A stretch of DNA of 64,000 bases from Atopobium sp034113385 (GCF_034113385.1 NZ_JAXEXL010000013.1:124001-188000); one strand, 5' to 3'; positions 15,412 through 24,160 are shown, numbered from the stretch's first letter. The notes: generated from the letters alone by a model not told the origin. Made by a program: numbers and translations.

Positions 15412-15719
15412 GCGCTCACCTCCATGTGGTGGAAGTGCCCCTTATCAGACCAAACAGAAACGATGGACACGCGCATAGAGTCGTGTGGAGGAGTTTCCGA
15501 GTCGTCCGCACCAACTGCTATGCGGTCACCTGCTACGATGTCTAGGCGCTTGAATAAGTACGCCTTCATGGAGGTCTGCGCTACGGGGCCAACACCTGAC
15601 GGGATATACCCGACTGCCCAGTCGATACGACACCCAGAAACAACGCTACGAATCCACTGCGCCTGTTTGGGTGTGCCCGTGTTATGCCAAACGGTGATTG
15701 TGTCAGATGCGATAGCCAT
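15408..15719 (-). CDS. Head closure protein (Minor_capsid_1 type)
   Basis: A 103-aa protein of about the usual length for head-closure proteins, ending SVWSDKGHFHHMEVSA. It is beta-rich (DTITVWHNTG, GCRIDWAVGY, YLFKRLDIVAGDRIAVG). Position between the gp6-like connector and Minor_capsid_2 supports a head-completion role. Confidence 0.75.
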   Translation of the reverse strand: MAIASDTITVWHNTGTPKQAQWIRSVVSGCRIDWAVGYIPSGVGPVAQTSMKAYLFKRLDIVAGDRIAVGADDSETPPHDSMRVSIVSVWSDKGHFHHMEVSA

Positions 15720-15725
15720 GAGTTC

Positions 15726-16058
15726 TTACGCCAATCCGCAGTATAAAAGACCTGTGCCATACAGCCAGGGCGTTACAGCGTCTATGTCGCCCTGGTTTGC
15801 CTTGGCTTCTGTGTAGACCTTAGTGGTGCCACCGATGGTCTCCTGCTTGATACCTTCTTCTGCGTATCCAGCGCCTGCTACACGCTCGCACAGCTCGGAT
15901 AAGGCGGCCAGCCAATCTAGCTCCCAAATGCTGGGAATATCTCTGCCAGTAATGGCGACAAGGCGCGCACGCGCCGCGGGGAGGACGGCCTTAAACTCGT
16001 CCTCCTGCAGCTTGTTGTGCGTCTGACGGTAAATCTCGTATGTCAGAGTAGGGGTCAC
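15726..16058 (-). CDS. Head-tail connector (gp6-like)
   Basis: A 110-aa mainly helical protein (TYEIYRQTHNKLQEDEFKAVLPAARARLVAITGRD, then AALSELCERVAG). Size, helix content and position right after the major capsid protein match gp6-like connectors that sit under the portal. Confidence 0.78.
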   Translation of the reverse strand: MTPTLTYEIYRQTHNKLQEDEFKAVLPAARARLVAITGRDIPSIWELDWLAALSELCERVAGAGYAEEGIKQETIGGTTKVYTEAKANQGDIDAVTPWLYGTGLLYCGLA

Positions 16059-16069
16059 CTAGACACTCC

Positions 16070-16879
16070 TTAGGCGTGCTTGTTTACGTAGATGCCGGCC
16101 TTCTTGTTCTTCTTGACAATGGAGCCAAATACCCAGCGGAATTGAGACAGCCAGCAGTCACCATTAGCATGAGTGCCAGGGGCGAACAAGTAAGCTACAG
16201 CACGCTTGACGATATAGCGAATAGTATTCTTACCACCAGAAATGACGATGAAGTCCACGTTTTCGCCCAGAAGCGCCTGAGGTACCTCAAAGATGGTGAA
16301 GCCATCATAAGAACCGACAGTGTCAATGATGTTTGTCTCATTGCTGAACTGACGGTCTACAGCATCCTCAAGAGCAGCCAAGGCAGTAGAAGACATATAC
16401 AAGTCGCCGCCAGAAAGACCGGCTTCGGTAAACTGCGTGCGAGCCTTGCGAATCTCTGCCTTGATATTGTCCTTGGTGATAGTTTCGGAACCTGTGGCCT
16501 TAGCCTTAGCAGCAGCGGTCTTGAAGAAGTCCTTATCTACAGCTGGCAAAAAGATGGTGCGCTGATACTCAGACGCTGCCTTTGTAGACAAAATCGCTGC
16601 GGTATCGATGTCCTGCACGGCATCAATGTCAAAAGATGCCTGCTTGTCGTGCTCAAGCGTATAAGGCGTGTAGGACAGGGTGACGTCGTTTTTGGTCTTG
16701 AAGCCGTCGTAATCGTTTACGGTGTCAGACGCAAAGGTAATGTCAGGTACGTTTACGGTCTTGGCATTTACGAACTCTGCGCCAGGGTCGCTATAGCGAG
16801 CAGCATAGGACGATGTAACCAGTACCTCGTCGAGAGCCTTGGTAAATACCTCGGGAAACTTGCTAATTGTGTTAGGCAT
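16070..16879 (-). CDS. Major capsid protein
   Basis: A 269-aa protein following the scaffold gene. MPNTISKFPEVFTKALDEVL at the start, FVNAKTVNVPDITFAS, LEHDKQASFDIDAVQD, LYMSSTALAALEDAVDR and FRWVFGSIVKKNKKAGIYVN near the end fit the HK97-fold capsid proteins of Gram-positive siphoviruses that use a separate scaffold and have no N-terminal delta domain. ATG 16879 is preceded by AAGGAGC. Confidence 0.92.
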   Translation of the reverse strand: MPNTISKFPEVFTKALDEVLVTSSYAARYSDPGAEFVNAKTVNVPDITFASDTVNDYDGFKTKNDVTLSYTPYTLEHDKQASFDIDAVQDIDTAAILSTKAASEYQRTIFLPAVDKDFFKTAAAKAKATGSETITKDNIKAEIRKARTQFTEAGLSGGDLYMSSTALAALEDAVDRQFSNETNIIDTVGSYDGFTIFEVPQALLGENVDFIVISGGKNTIRYIVKRAVAYLFAPGTHANGDCWLSQFRWVFGSIVKKNKKAGIYVNKHA

Positions 16880-16892
16880 AAATGCTCCTTAC

Positions 16893-17441
16893 TTAGTGTT
16901 TGGGTGGAGTAAGTCCTGCAGCTTCGTACGCAGCTTTCTCAAGCTTCGCTGCAGAGCTGGGCGTACCTGCAGAAGAGCCACCAGTACTGACGCTTTTAGG
17001 CTGATTGAACAGATAAGGCTTTTCTGCCTTAAGCTTGTCAATATCGCCATCAAATGCTTTAAGTGCCACACGACCAAGCTCTGTATCTACACAGCCAGCA
17101 GCACTAAGAGCTGCATTGGCTTTTTCAGTTGCGAGACTGTCCTTAAGCTCTGCAAGCTCGCTTTGCAGCCTGTCTACATCAGATGCAGACTTGCCGCTCT
17201 GCTCAAGCTGTGCCTTAAGCTCTGCAATGGTCTTGTCACGGTTTGCAATATCGCGCTCATACTTGTGGTAGTTAACCGTCTGCTCGCCGCTAGACGCACC
17301 CCTAGGGTCTTGGGGCTGTGCGCCCTCGCCTATAGGGGTCTGTGCGGATGCAGCTTGCGCCTGTGGGTCTTGGGGCTGTGCGCCCTCGCCAGCCTTGGGG
17401 TCTTGGGGAGCTGCTACTCCCTCGCCATTAGCATTAGGCAT
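16893..17441 (-). CDS. Phage scaffolding protein
   Basis: A 182-aa protein starting MPNANGEGVAAPQ (ATG 17441 with GAAGAAGGG upstream). It has a disordered Gly/Gln/Pro region with a repeated GEGAQPQDP, a central coiled coil (residues ~65-110: DKTIAELKAQLEQSGKSASDVDRLQSELAELKDSLATEK split by short gaps), and a C-terminal part ending AAGLTPPKH. It templates procapsid assembly and is immediately upstream of the capsid gene. Starts upstream of 17441 would cross a hairpin and lack a ribosome-binding site. Confidence 0.88.
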   Translation of the reverse strand: MPNANGEGVAAPQDPKAGEGAQPQDPQAQAASAQTPIGEGAQPQDPRGASSGEQTVNYHKYERDIANRDKTIAELKAQLEQSGKSASDVDRLQSELAELKDSLATEKANAALSAAGCVDTELGRVALKAFDGDIDKLKAEKPYLFNQPKSVSTGGSSAGTPSSAAKLEKAAYEAAGLTPPKH

Positions 17442-17518
17442 ATTTGTTTTCCCTTCTTCGTGATTTTGGCAGGTTGCCTTGTCACAAAAAAGTTTCGATG
17501 TGTGGTAACGGCATAAAA

Positions 17519-17543
17519 TTACCCTCCCATGTGGGGAGGGTAA
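17519..17543 (-). terminator. Hairpin upstream of scaffold gene
   Basis: TTACCCTCCC (17519-17528) pairs with GGGAGGGTAA (17534-17543) around a 5-nt loop. Read on the minus strand it is followed by AATTTTATG, a weak T-run. It lies in the 153-bp gap between the 57-aa gene and the scaffold gene and could attenuate read-through or mark a boundary for separate scaffold/capsid expression. Confidence 0.6.
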
Positions 17544-17594
17544 TAAAACCAATCTAGGAGCGCCTTTTAACTAATCTGTCAGGAAATTCGTAAA

Positions 17595-17768
17595 TTATTT
17601 ATTATGCTCGGGGTGCCGTTCAATCCATTTTTTATACTCGTTTTCAGGTAAAAGTTTCTCAGCGACTTCTTGCTCAGTCGCTTTCCACACCTGTGCCAAG
17701 TCCTCGATAGATTTATCAGAAGGAAGACCTACAGTGATAGGAACAGCTGTATATGCACTCTCTGCCAT
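17595..17768 (-). CDS. 57-aa protein coupled to the minor head/toxin-like gene
   Basis: A 57-aa open frame (MAESAYTAVPITVGLPSDKS, ending RHPEHNK) that starts three bases after the stop of the 565-aa minor head protein, with AAGGAAG eight bases upstream. It is acidic with one likely helix (IEDLAQVWKATEQEVAEKLL). The family is not recognised. As the gene directly behind a minor head protein with a toxin-like C-terminus, it is in the place expected for an immunity gene; it could equally be a small head accessory protein. Confidence 0.65.
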   Translation of the reverse strand: MAESAYTAVPITVGLPSDKSIEDLAQVWKATEQEVAEKLLPENEYKKWIERHPEHNK

Positions 17769-17770
17769 TT

Positions 17771-19468
17771 TTACTTCCTTGATTTGGTAAATGAATATCT
17801 ATATCCATATATTTTAGCATTTTGAGAAAACCATTCGTGCATCAACTCCGCCTTTTTAATTCGTTCTAGTCTAAATAGCTCGTCATAACTCACGCCACCA
17901 TTGAATATGGTTCTGCCTTTTGCCATCAAGCCATCGGCAACAATAAGACGTGACTCTCTTTCAGCAGAATCTTCTGCCTTTTTCGCAGCTTTGTAAAACT
18001 TCTTAGGTTTTGAGTTTTCCGTTCTTTCAATGCGATATATACCTTCATTACATACAGCTGTATAAGACATAAGATTCGCATCCGTCAGGTGAAAAATGTC
18101 TCCTCTTTTTTCGCCTCCGACAGAAAAAGTTCCTCCATATTCGGATGGATGTGTATGAGTGGCACTCAAATTGTGCCATTCATATCCCTTAGGCAATAAA
18201 AATCTAACATGCGTTCTACCTCCCGCAACAACCCCTCCAACTATATTTCCGTTTTTATCTAAAAGAGCGCCATACTCTTTAGAAAAAATCCAGTTGTTTT
18301 TGGAAAACTCATCACCTGTAGTAATTGCACCTGCCGTATATGTCCTGCGAATCGCAAGACCTCTAGGCTGTTTCTTTACACCATAGGCGCGCTCACGCTC
18401 ATACAAGCGTGTAAGCCCATTCGCACGACAATGCTCACGCAGCAACGCCTGGGTGCGTCCTAACTTATAGCGGTCATCCACCATATCTAAGCCTTGCTCT
18501 TGGCCAAGAGCTATACGGCGCTTGTACTTACGCACCTTGCGCTCTAATGCGCGCTGCTTTTGCGTAGCCTTGTAATACTCATCGCTGGTCATGCCATAGC
18601 GTTTCTGCTCTTTTTCAAAGCTTAAGTCGGGTAGCTGTGACAGACCAGGCATATACGGCACCATCTCATGCTGACAATTAACGCCGCACAGACGGTCGCC
18701 AAGTGCCGCAAACGGTCCTGTGCCAGAGTATCCCGTGCCTTCATCCAGGCTGGGGTATTTATCGCTTGTACCGCTTCTGGAATACACCTTGCCTTGCCAT
18801 ATAGCGTGTGATGGGCGTGCACCAAAATGTGCAGAGACAAACACTAAGTCCTGGTCGTATTGGTCGCACCTGTCACTTAAGATTTGCGCCTTTGCCTGGG
18901 ATACCTGCGAAACAATATGGCGGCGCACAGCAGCGTCAATGGTCGTTTTCACGCCGCTTTTATAGTCGATGGTTTCAATGCCCGCATCGGACAAAGCGCG
19001 TACGGCATCCTCCATAATTGCACGGCGCGAATCGCCCAGCTCTTTGCGCACAACGGCGTTTGCAGCGATTGTATACCACGTGGTGGCCATGGTGTTGACC
19101 AAAGCGATATTTTGATGGTTTACAATCTCGTCAATACCACGTGCAGCCTGCGCAAACTCTAGTGCGCCTTGCTTGGTGAGTTGGTGCTTTGTGTGGAGCT
19201 TCTCTAGCGTCTGCTCAACTTCTGTCTCATAGCCTTCTACAGCACTTAGAAACGCCTCACGCGTCTCTTTGCTAATGCGTCTTTTGTATTTGATAAAGAT
19301 GGCCATAGCGTCGCTCTTAGCGCGTGCAGCGAGCGTAGAGAGCATGTCAGGGTTATCTACGCCCGACAAAAGATACTGCGTCAGACGCGAGCTCATTTTC
19401 TCGACGTAGTCCTCAAGAGCACCATGTACAACCTCTTCAATAAGCGCATCGAGGTTCTTATCAACCAT
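17771..19468 (-). CDS. Phage minor head protein with C-terminal JAB-like toxin-type domain
   Basis: A 565-aa protein. Residues 1-~350 match Phage_min_cap2 (MuF-related): DALIEEVVHGALEDYVEKM, QVSQAKAQILSDRCDQYDQD, ARPSHAIWQGKVYSRSG, FAALGDRLCGVNCQHEMVPY. From about residue 376 (TYTAGAITTG) a distinct module follows with ATHTHPSEYGGTFS (H438, H440, P441) and HLTDANLMSY, similar to the HxHP...S..D metal site of JAB-like domains found in polymorphic toxins. The 3' third of the gene (17771-18330) is visibly more AT-rich than its neighbours, suggesting separate acquisition. Starts one base overlapping the portal stop. Confidence 0.8.
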   Translation of the reverse strand: MVDKNLDALIEEVVHGALEDYVEKMSSRLTQYLLSGVDNPDMLSTLAARAKSDAMAIFIKYKRRISKETREAFLSAVEGYETEVEQTLEKLHTKHQLTKQGALEFAQAARGIDEIVNHQNIALVNTMATTWYTIAANAVVRKELGDSRRAIMEDAVRALSDAGIETIDYKSGVKTTIDAAVRRHIVSQVSQAKAQILSDRCDQYDQDLVFVSAHFGARPSHAIWQGKVYSRSGTSDKYPSLDEGTGYSGTGPFAALGDRLCGVNCQHEMVPYMPGLSQLPDLSFEKEQKRYGMTSDEYYKATQKQRALERKVRKYKRRIALGQEQGLDMVDDRYKLGRTQALLREHCRANGLTRLYERERAYGVKKQPRGLAIRRTYTAGAITTGDEFSKNNWIFSKEYGALLDKNGNIVGGVVAGGRTHVRFLLPKGYEWHNLSATHTHPSEYGGTFSVGGEKRGDIFHLTDANLMSYTAVCNEGIYRIERTENSKPKKFYKAAKKAEDSAERESRLIVADGLMAKGRTIFNGGVSYDELFRLERIKKAELMHEWFSQNAKIYGYRYSFTKSRK

Positions 19469-20865
19469 TAGGCTTCCTCAGGCAACCCTGACGTAGCACT
19501 GACAAGTGCGCGTGCTTCGTCCTCACTCATGCCGTAAAAACGCATGGGATACAGCCAAGCGGGCGCGAGATTACGTGCGATGTCATCCTTCATCTGAGCA
19601 CGCTCGGTGGCGGTGTCCTCCACGATTGAGTCGTCCCATGTGATGTCTACGTCAGTAGATGTAGGCACAACGCCACACAGAGCACACTCGGACGCATAAG
19701 CACCGGCAAACAGGCGTTTTAGAGCCTTGCCTACCTGCTGCTCGTGCTTGCGTACATTGCGGAATAGCTGGGAGTTATCGCTGGAAACCTCGGTTGCTGT
19801 GCGCAGGCCCTGCTGGCGAGAATAGCTAAAGTAGTTTGGACCAAAACCGCACTTAAAGCTCATGAGTGACAACGCAGAGTTAATAGACGCATCAGTCGCA
19901 TCAGCTTGGAGGTCAGGTGCATATACCGTAAGTGGTGTTTGACCACTTACACCGCTAGTCTTTACGGGTCTAAACATACGCTGGTCAAGTGTGGAAGACA
20001 GCTCGACTTCTCCTGTTTGCACGTTGCGTTTAACTGCGGTCTCGTCCACCATTACACGTGGCTGGCATAAACGCAACATCCAGTAACTGCGGTCAAATGC
20101 TTCGTCTACGCACTTAATGGTATCGATGCCGTCATTAAATACACTCACACCAAGAGGAGACGCGTCAACATATGTGTTTGCGATGGCTGGGCGTACCAAG
20201 GCGTACGTAGGAAGAGAGCAGCGCGTATCGAGGACAGGCGTTACAGACTCGCACTCTACGGGCACATTGTGGTTCTTAGGGTCAAACAGCCACGTGAGCA
20301 CATGATAGATGCCTTCCACAGGCTCATGCACCTGTAGACGGTCAAGCATACGCCCATCTACCAGCACACAGTCGGTAAATGCACATGAGACAGAGTCTGC
20401 GCCATCAGACAAAAGCGGAATGATGTTTCCCGCATCATGAAAAGCAATTGACGCTTGCATAGATCCTTCTGTGCCCTCGTAATTGCAGCTCCATGCACCA
20501 GTGCCCAGTGCAAATGCAAGAGCAAGGTTATCTGCTTGTTCGCCGACGAAATCACCAAAGCGCTCCTCCAGCCATGTGTTCAGCGCTGCGTCCTCGGCGC
20601 TAATTTGGGTCTTCTCGTCCATGACAAGCGTTGCCCATTCCTCGGCAACAGCGCGTGCGGGGCGCAAACTCAAATGTTTGTTTGGTGCGTCACGCTTAAC
20701 AAACGTCTGCCCTGCCGTAGGGTCATAAAAGCTGTTTTCAGCTTGGTACCAACCCCACCAATTGGTAATGAACTCGTCCATTGTGTTGTTGCATACATAG
20801 CCGTTGTGGCGCAAAAACTCAGTTGCCCATCCAGGGACGCCGTTAATTTGCTTGAGAGCTGCCAA
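19468..20865 (-). CDS. Portal protein (SPP1/A118 type)
   Basis: A 465-aa protein forming the DNA-entry channel of the head. It has the family pattern WWGWYQAENSFYDP near the start, EWATLVMDEKTQIS, YTLVRPAIAN, SPLGVSVFNDGIDTIKCVDEAFD, and a C-terminal helical part GKALKRLFAGAYASE, ITWDDSIVEDTATERAQMKDD. Follows terminase by 10 bp and precedes the minor head protein, the order of the A118-like head module. Confidence 0.93.
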   Translation of the reverse strand: MAALKQINGVPGWATEFLRHNGYVCNNTMDEFITNWWGWYQAENSFYDPTAGQTFVKRDAPNKHLSLRPARAVAEEWATLVMDEKTQISAEDAALNTWLEERFGDFVGEQADNLALAFALGTGAWSCNYEGTEGSMQASIAFHDAGNIIPLLSDGADSVSCAFTDCVLVDGRMLDRLQVHEPVEGIYHVLTWLFDPKNHNVPVECESVTPVLDTRCSLPTYALVRPAIANTYVDASPLGVSVFNDGIDTIKCVDEAFDRSYWMLRLCQPRVMVDETAVKRNVQTGEVELSSTLDQRMFRPVKTSGVSGQTPLTVYAPDLQADATDASINSALSLMSFKCGFGPNYFSYSRQQGLRTATEVSSDNSQLFRNVRKHEQQVGKALKRLFAGAYASECALCGVVPTSTDVDITWDDSIVEDTATERAQMKDDIARNLAPAWLYPMRFYGMSEDEARALVSATSGLPEEA

Positions 20866-20874
20866 TGTGTCCTC

Positions 20875-22554
20875 CTAAATCATTTGCCTGTCATCGATGA
20901 GAGTCGAGCACGCATAACGCAAAGCGTCGATTGCGTGGTTATCCTTATCCGGCAAAAGACCTGTTATCTCGCCGTCTTTGGTCATTTCGTATTGATACGC
21001 AGGAATCTCTGCTGTAGATAGCGTGCAGACAGGGTCAATAACAATCTTTGTGCGCTCTTGCAGCCAGCGAACGGAGTTTCTGACGTTATGCGCACCTTGT
21101 TTAGGCGCAGCCAAAGCTTCGATACCAGCCTCACGCCACGATGCAATACTTTTAGGCTCAGCACCATCGCACATTACATATGCGAATGGTTCTGCGTCTT
21201 CTACAATCTTGTCATCATCGTCTAAAAGCTCTGCTCCCATACGCTGTGTGACCATATACGCAGTGTCTTCGTTGGAAAGGCCCTTGCCGCTCATTTCATC
21301 CAGGATGTAAAGCGTGCGTTTTTTCGCGTCGTACCCAATCTTTATCCACACCCATGGGTCCTGGCTGAATCCCCAGTCAACGCCGTAGTAGTGATGTTCA
21401 AGCTCACGACGCTCGTCAAGCGCGATTGGGCGCACCTCACAGCGACTGAATACCTCAGCGCCAAACCCTACAGGTTCGCCCATGTATTCATGCAGATACG
21501 ATTCTTCGTCAACTGCCTTGAGCGCTTCTGCGTCCTCGTAAATCTGTGCCGGCACCCACTCAGGTGGGACATCGTTGTAATTAGCCTTGTAAACAGGTAT
21601 ACCACCTGCGATAAGCTCTTCAATTTTTTTGTTTGCCCAGCTGGAGCGCGTACGTGGGGGGTTAAACGAATGAAAGCGAAAATACACAGCATCCAGTCCA
21701 GCGTCACGTGTAACCGACTGGTAGATAGTGCGAATCTCACTCATGCCGGCGAACTGGTCGGCTTCCTCTATCCATGTATAAGCAAAATACGTGCCATTGG
21801 GCGCTTTAACGGACTTAGTTTTCTCTGTGTTATCGCCACCACGAAAAATGATGACCTGTCCCGTTGCCTTGTTGCGCATACGCAAGGGAGATACCGTACA
21901 GTCCCACACATCCTCTACGCTGTGCTTGCGCAACGCCCATAACATCTGTTCGTAAACGCCTTCGCGAATATCTGCCTTACGCTTTACTGCAACAAATGCA
22001 CTTCGCTCGGAGTGCTTCATTAAGCCGTCTACGATTTCAAGCGAGATGCACGAGCTTTTAGTGGACGCACGCCCGCCATAAAACCAAAACTCGCCGCCCT
22101 TATCCTGCGCAATTACACGATGTGCCGCAAAAAACGGTTCGGCAATCAACACGCCAAAATCACGCACATAGGCGTCCTGCTCATCTGGCACCTCATCGGG
22201 CAAGGCGTCTAACAGCGTTTTGCCAAGAGCTGCCACGCCCTGGATGGCGTCGCGGCTTATTCCTTCATGCTTGATTACTTTGCGCGATTCCTGAAACGTT
22301 TCTGACATGCCTGCCAAAACATCGCTCTTGCTAATAATCGCTTCTTTTGCTATTTGTTTTTTCAAATACAGGATTCTCGCCTGCACATCGCCAAGCTTTT
22401 CCAGTGCGTAGGCTTTGTTGTCAACAGAAGCAGGTTTCCAATTTCTGCGTGATGGATATACCTCATACATTGCTTGCTGGCGTGTCTTTCCAGCAGCGCG
22501 CAAAAGGCAGTACTTTTCGTATCTATCGTTTTTCAGCGGGTCTTTGCCTAGCAT
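20875..22554 (-). CDS. Terminase, apparent small-large subunit fusion
   Basis: A 559-aa protein. Residues ~1-120 resemble a small subunit (YEKYCLLRAAGKTRQQAMYE, NKAYALEKLGDVQARILYLKKQ). Residues ~150-559 are a PBSX-type large subunit: Walker A variant GGRASTKSS (usually GGRGSGKS), Walker B TWIEEADQF, motif near RFHSFNPP, then the nuclease with YGVDWGFSQDPW, MCDGAEP and DKDNHAIDALRYA. It packages DNA into the procapsid. No separate terminase small-subunit gene is seen upstream, only a 126-aa zinc/HTH protein. Confidence 0.9.
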   Translation of the reverse strand: MLGKDPLKNDRYEKYCLLRAAGKTRQQAMYEVYPSRRNWKPASVDNKAYALEKLGDVQARILYLKKQIAKEAIISKSDVLAGMSETFQESRKVIKHEGISRDAIQGVAALGKTLLDALPDEVPDEQDAYVRDFGVLIAEPFFAAHRVIAQDKGGEFWFYGGRASTKSSCISLEIVDGLMKHSERSAFVAVKRKADIREGVYEQMLWALRKHSVEDVWDCTVSPLRMRNKATGQVIIFRGGDNTEKTKSVKAPNGTYFAYTWIEEADQFAGMSEIRTIYQSVTRDAGLDAVYFRFHSFNPPRTRSSWANKKIEELIAGGIPVYKANYNDVPPEWVPAQIYEDAEALKAVDEESYLHEYMGEPVGFGAEVFSRCEVRPIALDERRELEHHYYGVDWGFSQDPWVWIKIGYDAKKRTLYILDEMSGKGLSNEDTAYMVTQRMGAELLDDDDKIVEDAEPFAYVMCDGAEPKSIASWREAGIEALAAPKQGAHNVRNSVRWLQERTKIVIDPVCTLSTAEIPAYQYEMTKDGEITGLLPDKDNHAIDALRYACSTLIDDRQMI

Positions 22555-22928
22555 TGGCGCCGCCTTTTCTCCTTGAACAGACTTTGGCGCAGGGCGTTTG
22601 CGCGAGCGTCTTCGCGGCGCCTATGCTCCATCTCATGTAAATAGCATCCCTTACACAGACCCATCGCTTTTGCACGAGCTGACTCTGTCCACACAATGCG
22701 CTGCCCGCATACCGAGCAAATGGGAATAGCAGCCTGCCAACGCCCACGGCGCGCTCTTATGTGTCTGATAGCCAGAGCAGAGCGTCCGGGTAATATTTCG
22801 CTAAGTTCTTGTGAGGTCATTTCAGGATGGGCACGTAAGGTCTCGAACTCTTCCTCGGACCATTTCAAGCGCCTATTTAATTGTGAATGTTTTATGTATG
22901 GAACACTTGTTCCTATATCCATACTCAC
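22548..22928 (-). CDS. HTH and zinc-finger protein upstream of terminase
   Basis: A 126-aa protein with a Myb/SANT-like helix unit (KWSEEEFETLRAHPEM, then SQELSEILPGRSALAIRHIRAR) and a zinc finger (CSVCGQRI, then CKGCYLHEMEHRR). The C-terminus is basic. It probably binds DNA and may help terminase recognise the packaging site or regulate late genes. GTG 22928 is chosen because AGGAGG lies 7 nt upstream; an ATG two codons later is possible. It overlaps the terminase start by 7 bp. Confidence 0.7.
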   Translation of the reverse strand: MSMDIGTSVPYIKHSQLNRRLKWSEEEFETLRAHPEMTSQELSEILPGRSALAIRHIRARRGRWQAAIPICSVCGQRIVWTESARAKAMGLCKGCYLHEMEHRRREDARANALRQSLFKEKRRRQC

Positions 22929-23049
22929 GCCTTGACCTCCTGTTGTATCGTTACAGAAAGTCTATGTGCGCGATAACGAGTGGCCGCCAAACCAAACTCG
23001 CACGCCGCATGAGCATATCCATTTTTCAACGCCAAAAAGTATATCGCAC

Positions 23050-23085
23050 TAACAAAAAAGCCGCCCATATTGGACGGCTTTCTGT
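23050..23085 (-). terminator. Terminator between early and late genes
   Basis: On the minus strand GCCGTCC-AATAT-GGGCGGC (stem with one G-U) is followed by TTTTTTG. It ends the replication transcript after rusA; the late operon must start in 22929-23050 or rely on antitermination. Confidence 0.85.
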
Positions 23086-23110
23086 TATCGGTCTGGAAGA
23101 TAACCAAAAA

Positions 23111-23506
23111 TCAAATTTCGTAGAGTTTTACGTACAACCCCCACGGCTCTCCGTAGGCTTGCGTCACCTTTGCGCATACGATTTGCTTGTCATCTTCTAT
23201 GAACTGACATGCTGCCATAGCGTCCTGGATAAGCTTAGTGGCGTTATCCCAATCTGGCTTTTGCGTATATGGCTGTCCAGGCTTGTGTTTGCCGGTTGGC
23301 TCATACACCAACACCAACTCAAGACCTAGAGCGCCTGTGAGCCGTTTTGCGGGCCTATATTTCGCAATATGACTAATTACACATTGTCTTGCTTCTGCAA
23401 GCCTAGAATCGTCGTACAAACGCCTTGTAGCCGTATTAAACTTTTTTGCCTGTGGTGTAGTTTTCGGCAGCCGCATAGGCTCAAAGAACTCAATCGTGTT
23501 TTTCAC
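23111..23506 (-). CDS. rusA: RusA family crossover-junction endodeoxyribonuclease
   Basis: A 131-aa protein that resolves Holliday junctions during phage replication. The signature KPDWDNATKLIQDAM with a following EDDKQI gives the acidic metal-binding residues of RusA; the N-terminus FFEPMRLPKTTPQAKKFN and the strand LGLELVLVYEP also fit. The GTG at 23506 begins two bases after the stop of a 58-aa membrane protein, with AAAGGGA upstream, so coupling is likely; an ATG at 23542 would overlap that gene. Confidence 0.88.
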   Translation of the reverse strand: MKNTIEFFEPMRLPKTTPQAKKFNTATRRLYDDSRLAEARQCVISHIAKYRPAKRLTGALGLELVLVYEPTGKHKPGQPYTQKPDWDNATKLIQDAMAACQFIEDDKQIVCAKVTQAYGEPWGLYVKLYEI

Positions 23507-23508
23507 GG

Positions 23509-23685
23509 CTAAAACATCCCTTTGAAAAATCCAAACCACCACAAGACAGCAGTCACTACCAAAATGAAGCCGACCAAATGCGAGTCGATTGTTATGCCAG
23601 AAAAATTGTCTGTGACTCTTCTCCTAATTGCTGTTTTAAGCACAGCCAACAAGACAATGATGTATATGACGTGCCAAATATTCAT
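23509..23685 (-). CDS. Small membrane protein (58 aa)
   Basis: A 58-aa open frame with a strong ribosome-binding site (GAGGAGG, 8 nt before ATG 23685). It has two hydrophobic segments, MNIWHVIYIIVLLAVLK at the start and VGFILVVTAVLWWFGFF at the end, joined by a basic then polar loop (IRRRVTDNFSG). It lies three bases after its upstream neighbour and two before rusA. Similar two-helix proteins occur in early phage operons; function unknown. Confidence 0.65.
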   Translation of the reverse strand: MNIWHVIYIIVLLAVLKTAIRRRVTDNFSGITIDSHLVGFILVVTAVLWWFGFFKGMF

Positions 23686-23688
23686 TTG

Positions 23689-24006
23689 TTACGCCTCCTC
23701 AACCAATGCGTCTAGCTCTACGTATATTTGGTCAAGCTTCTCTGCCGTTACAACAAGGTCAATGAATGCGTCATTTACCATTCGCGCTGTACGGTCAATG
23801 CACTCAATATCAATGCTGGTTTTGTTCGAGGCGTGTGGATTGTGGAAGTTACAAACGATTCTTGCCAGCCTCATCTTGATGGCATGAGCGTAAGTGTCCA
23901 AACACTCGCAGAGGTCTTGTTGCATATCACGAATATCTTCTGCGACATCTGCCACTGCCGCGCTGCACTTCGCAGGGTCGTTGATAATAGGTATTTTTCC
24001 AGTCAT
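23689..24006 (-). CDS. Hypothetical helical phage protein
   Basis: A 105-aa protein starting MTGKIPIINDPAKCSAAV (ATG 24006, AAAGGCGG upstream). It appears almost all helical, with regular hydrophobic spacing (VAEDIRDMQQDLCECLDTYAH; NDAFIDLVVTAEKLDQIYVEL), perhaps a coiled-coil or four-helix bundle. I recognise no family. A start 39 codons earlier is open but lacks a ribosome-binding site and crosses a hairpin. Confidence 0.65.
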   Translation of the reverse strand: MTGKIPIINDPAKCSAAVADVAEDIRDMQQDLCECLDTYAHAIKMRLARIVCNFHNPHASNKTSIDIECIDRTARMVNDAFIDLVVTAEKLDQIYVELDALVEEA

Positions 24007-24160
24007 ACCAATAACCGCCTTTCTTAAAATATTCTGAATAAAATTATTGCAGGAGTAAAAATCTGCGTTAATCCTAAATAAGGGAGAGTTGGTAAGTGTG
24101 TGTGGCGCAGCTTCCCGCCACACTTACCCAACATCCCTTTAGGATGGGTCAAGAGATATA

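Noticed and set aside
22925..23107. A 60-codon minus-strand frame between rusA and the 126-aa gene
   Set aside because: Its first third lies in a rho-independent terminator and no good start exists after it; the remainder (about 36 codons) may be a remnant.
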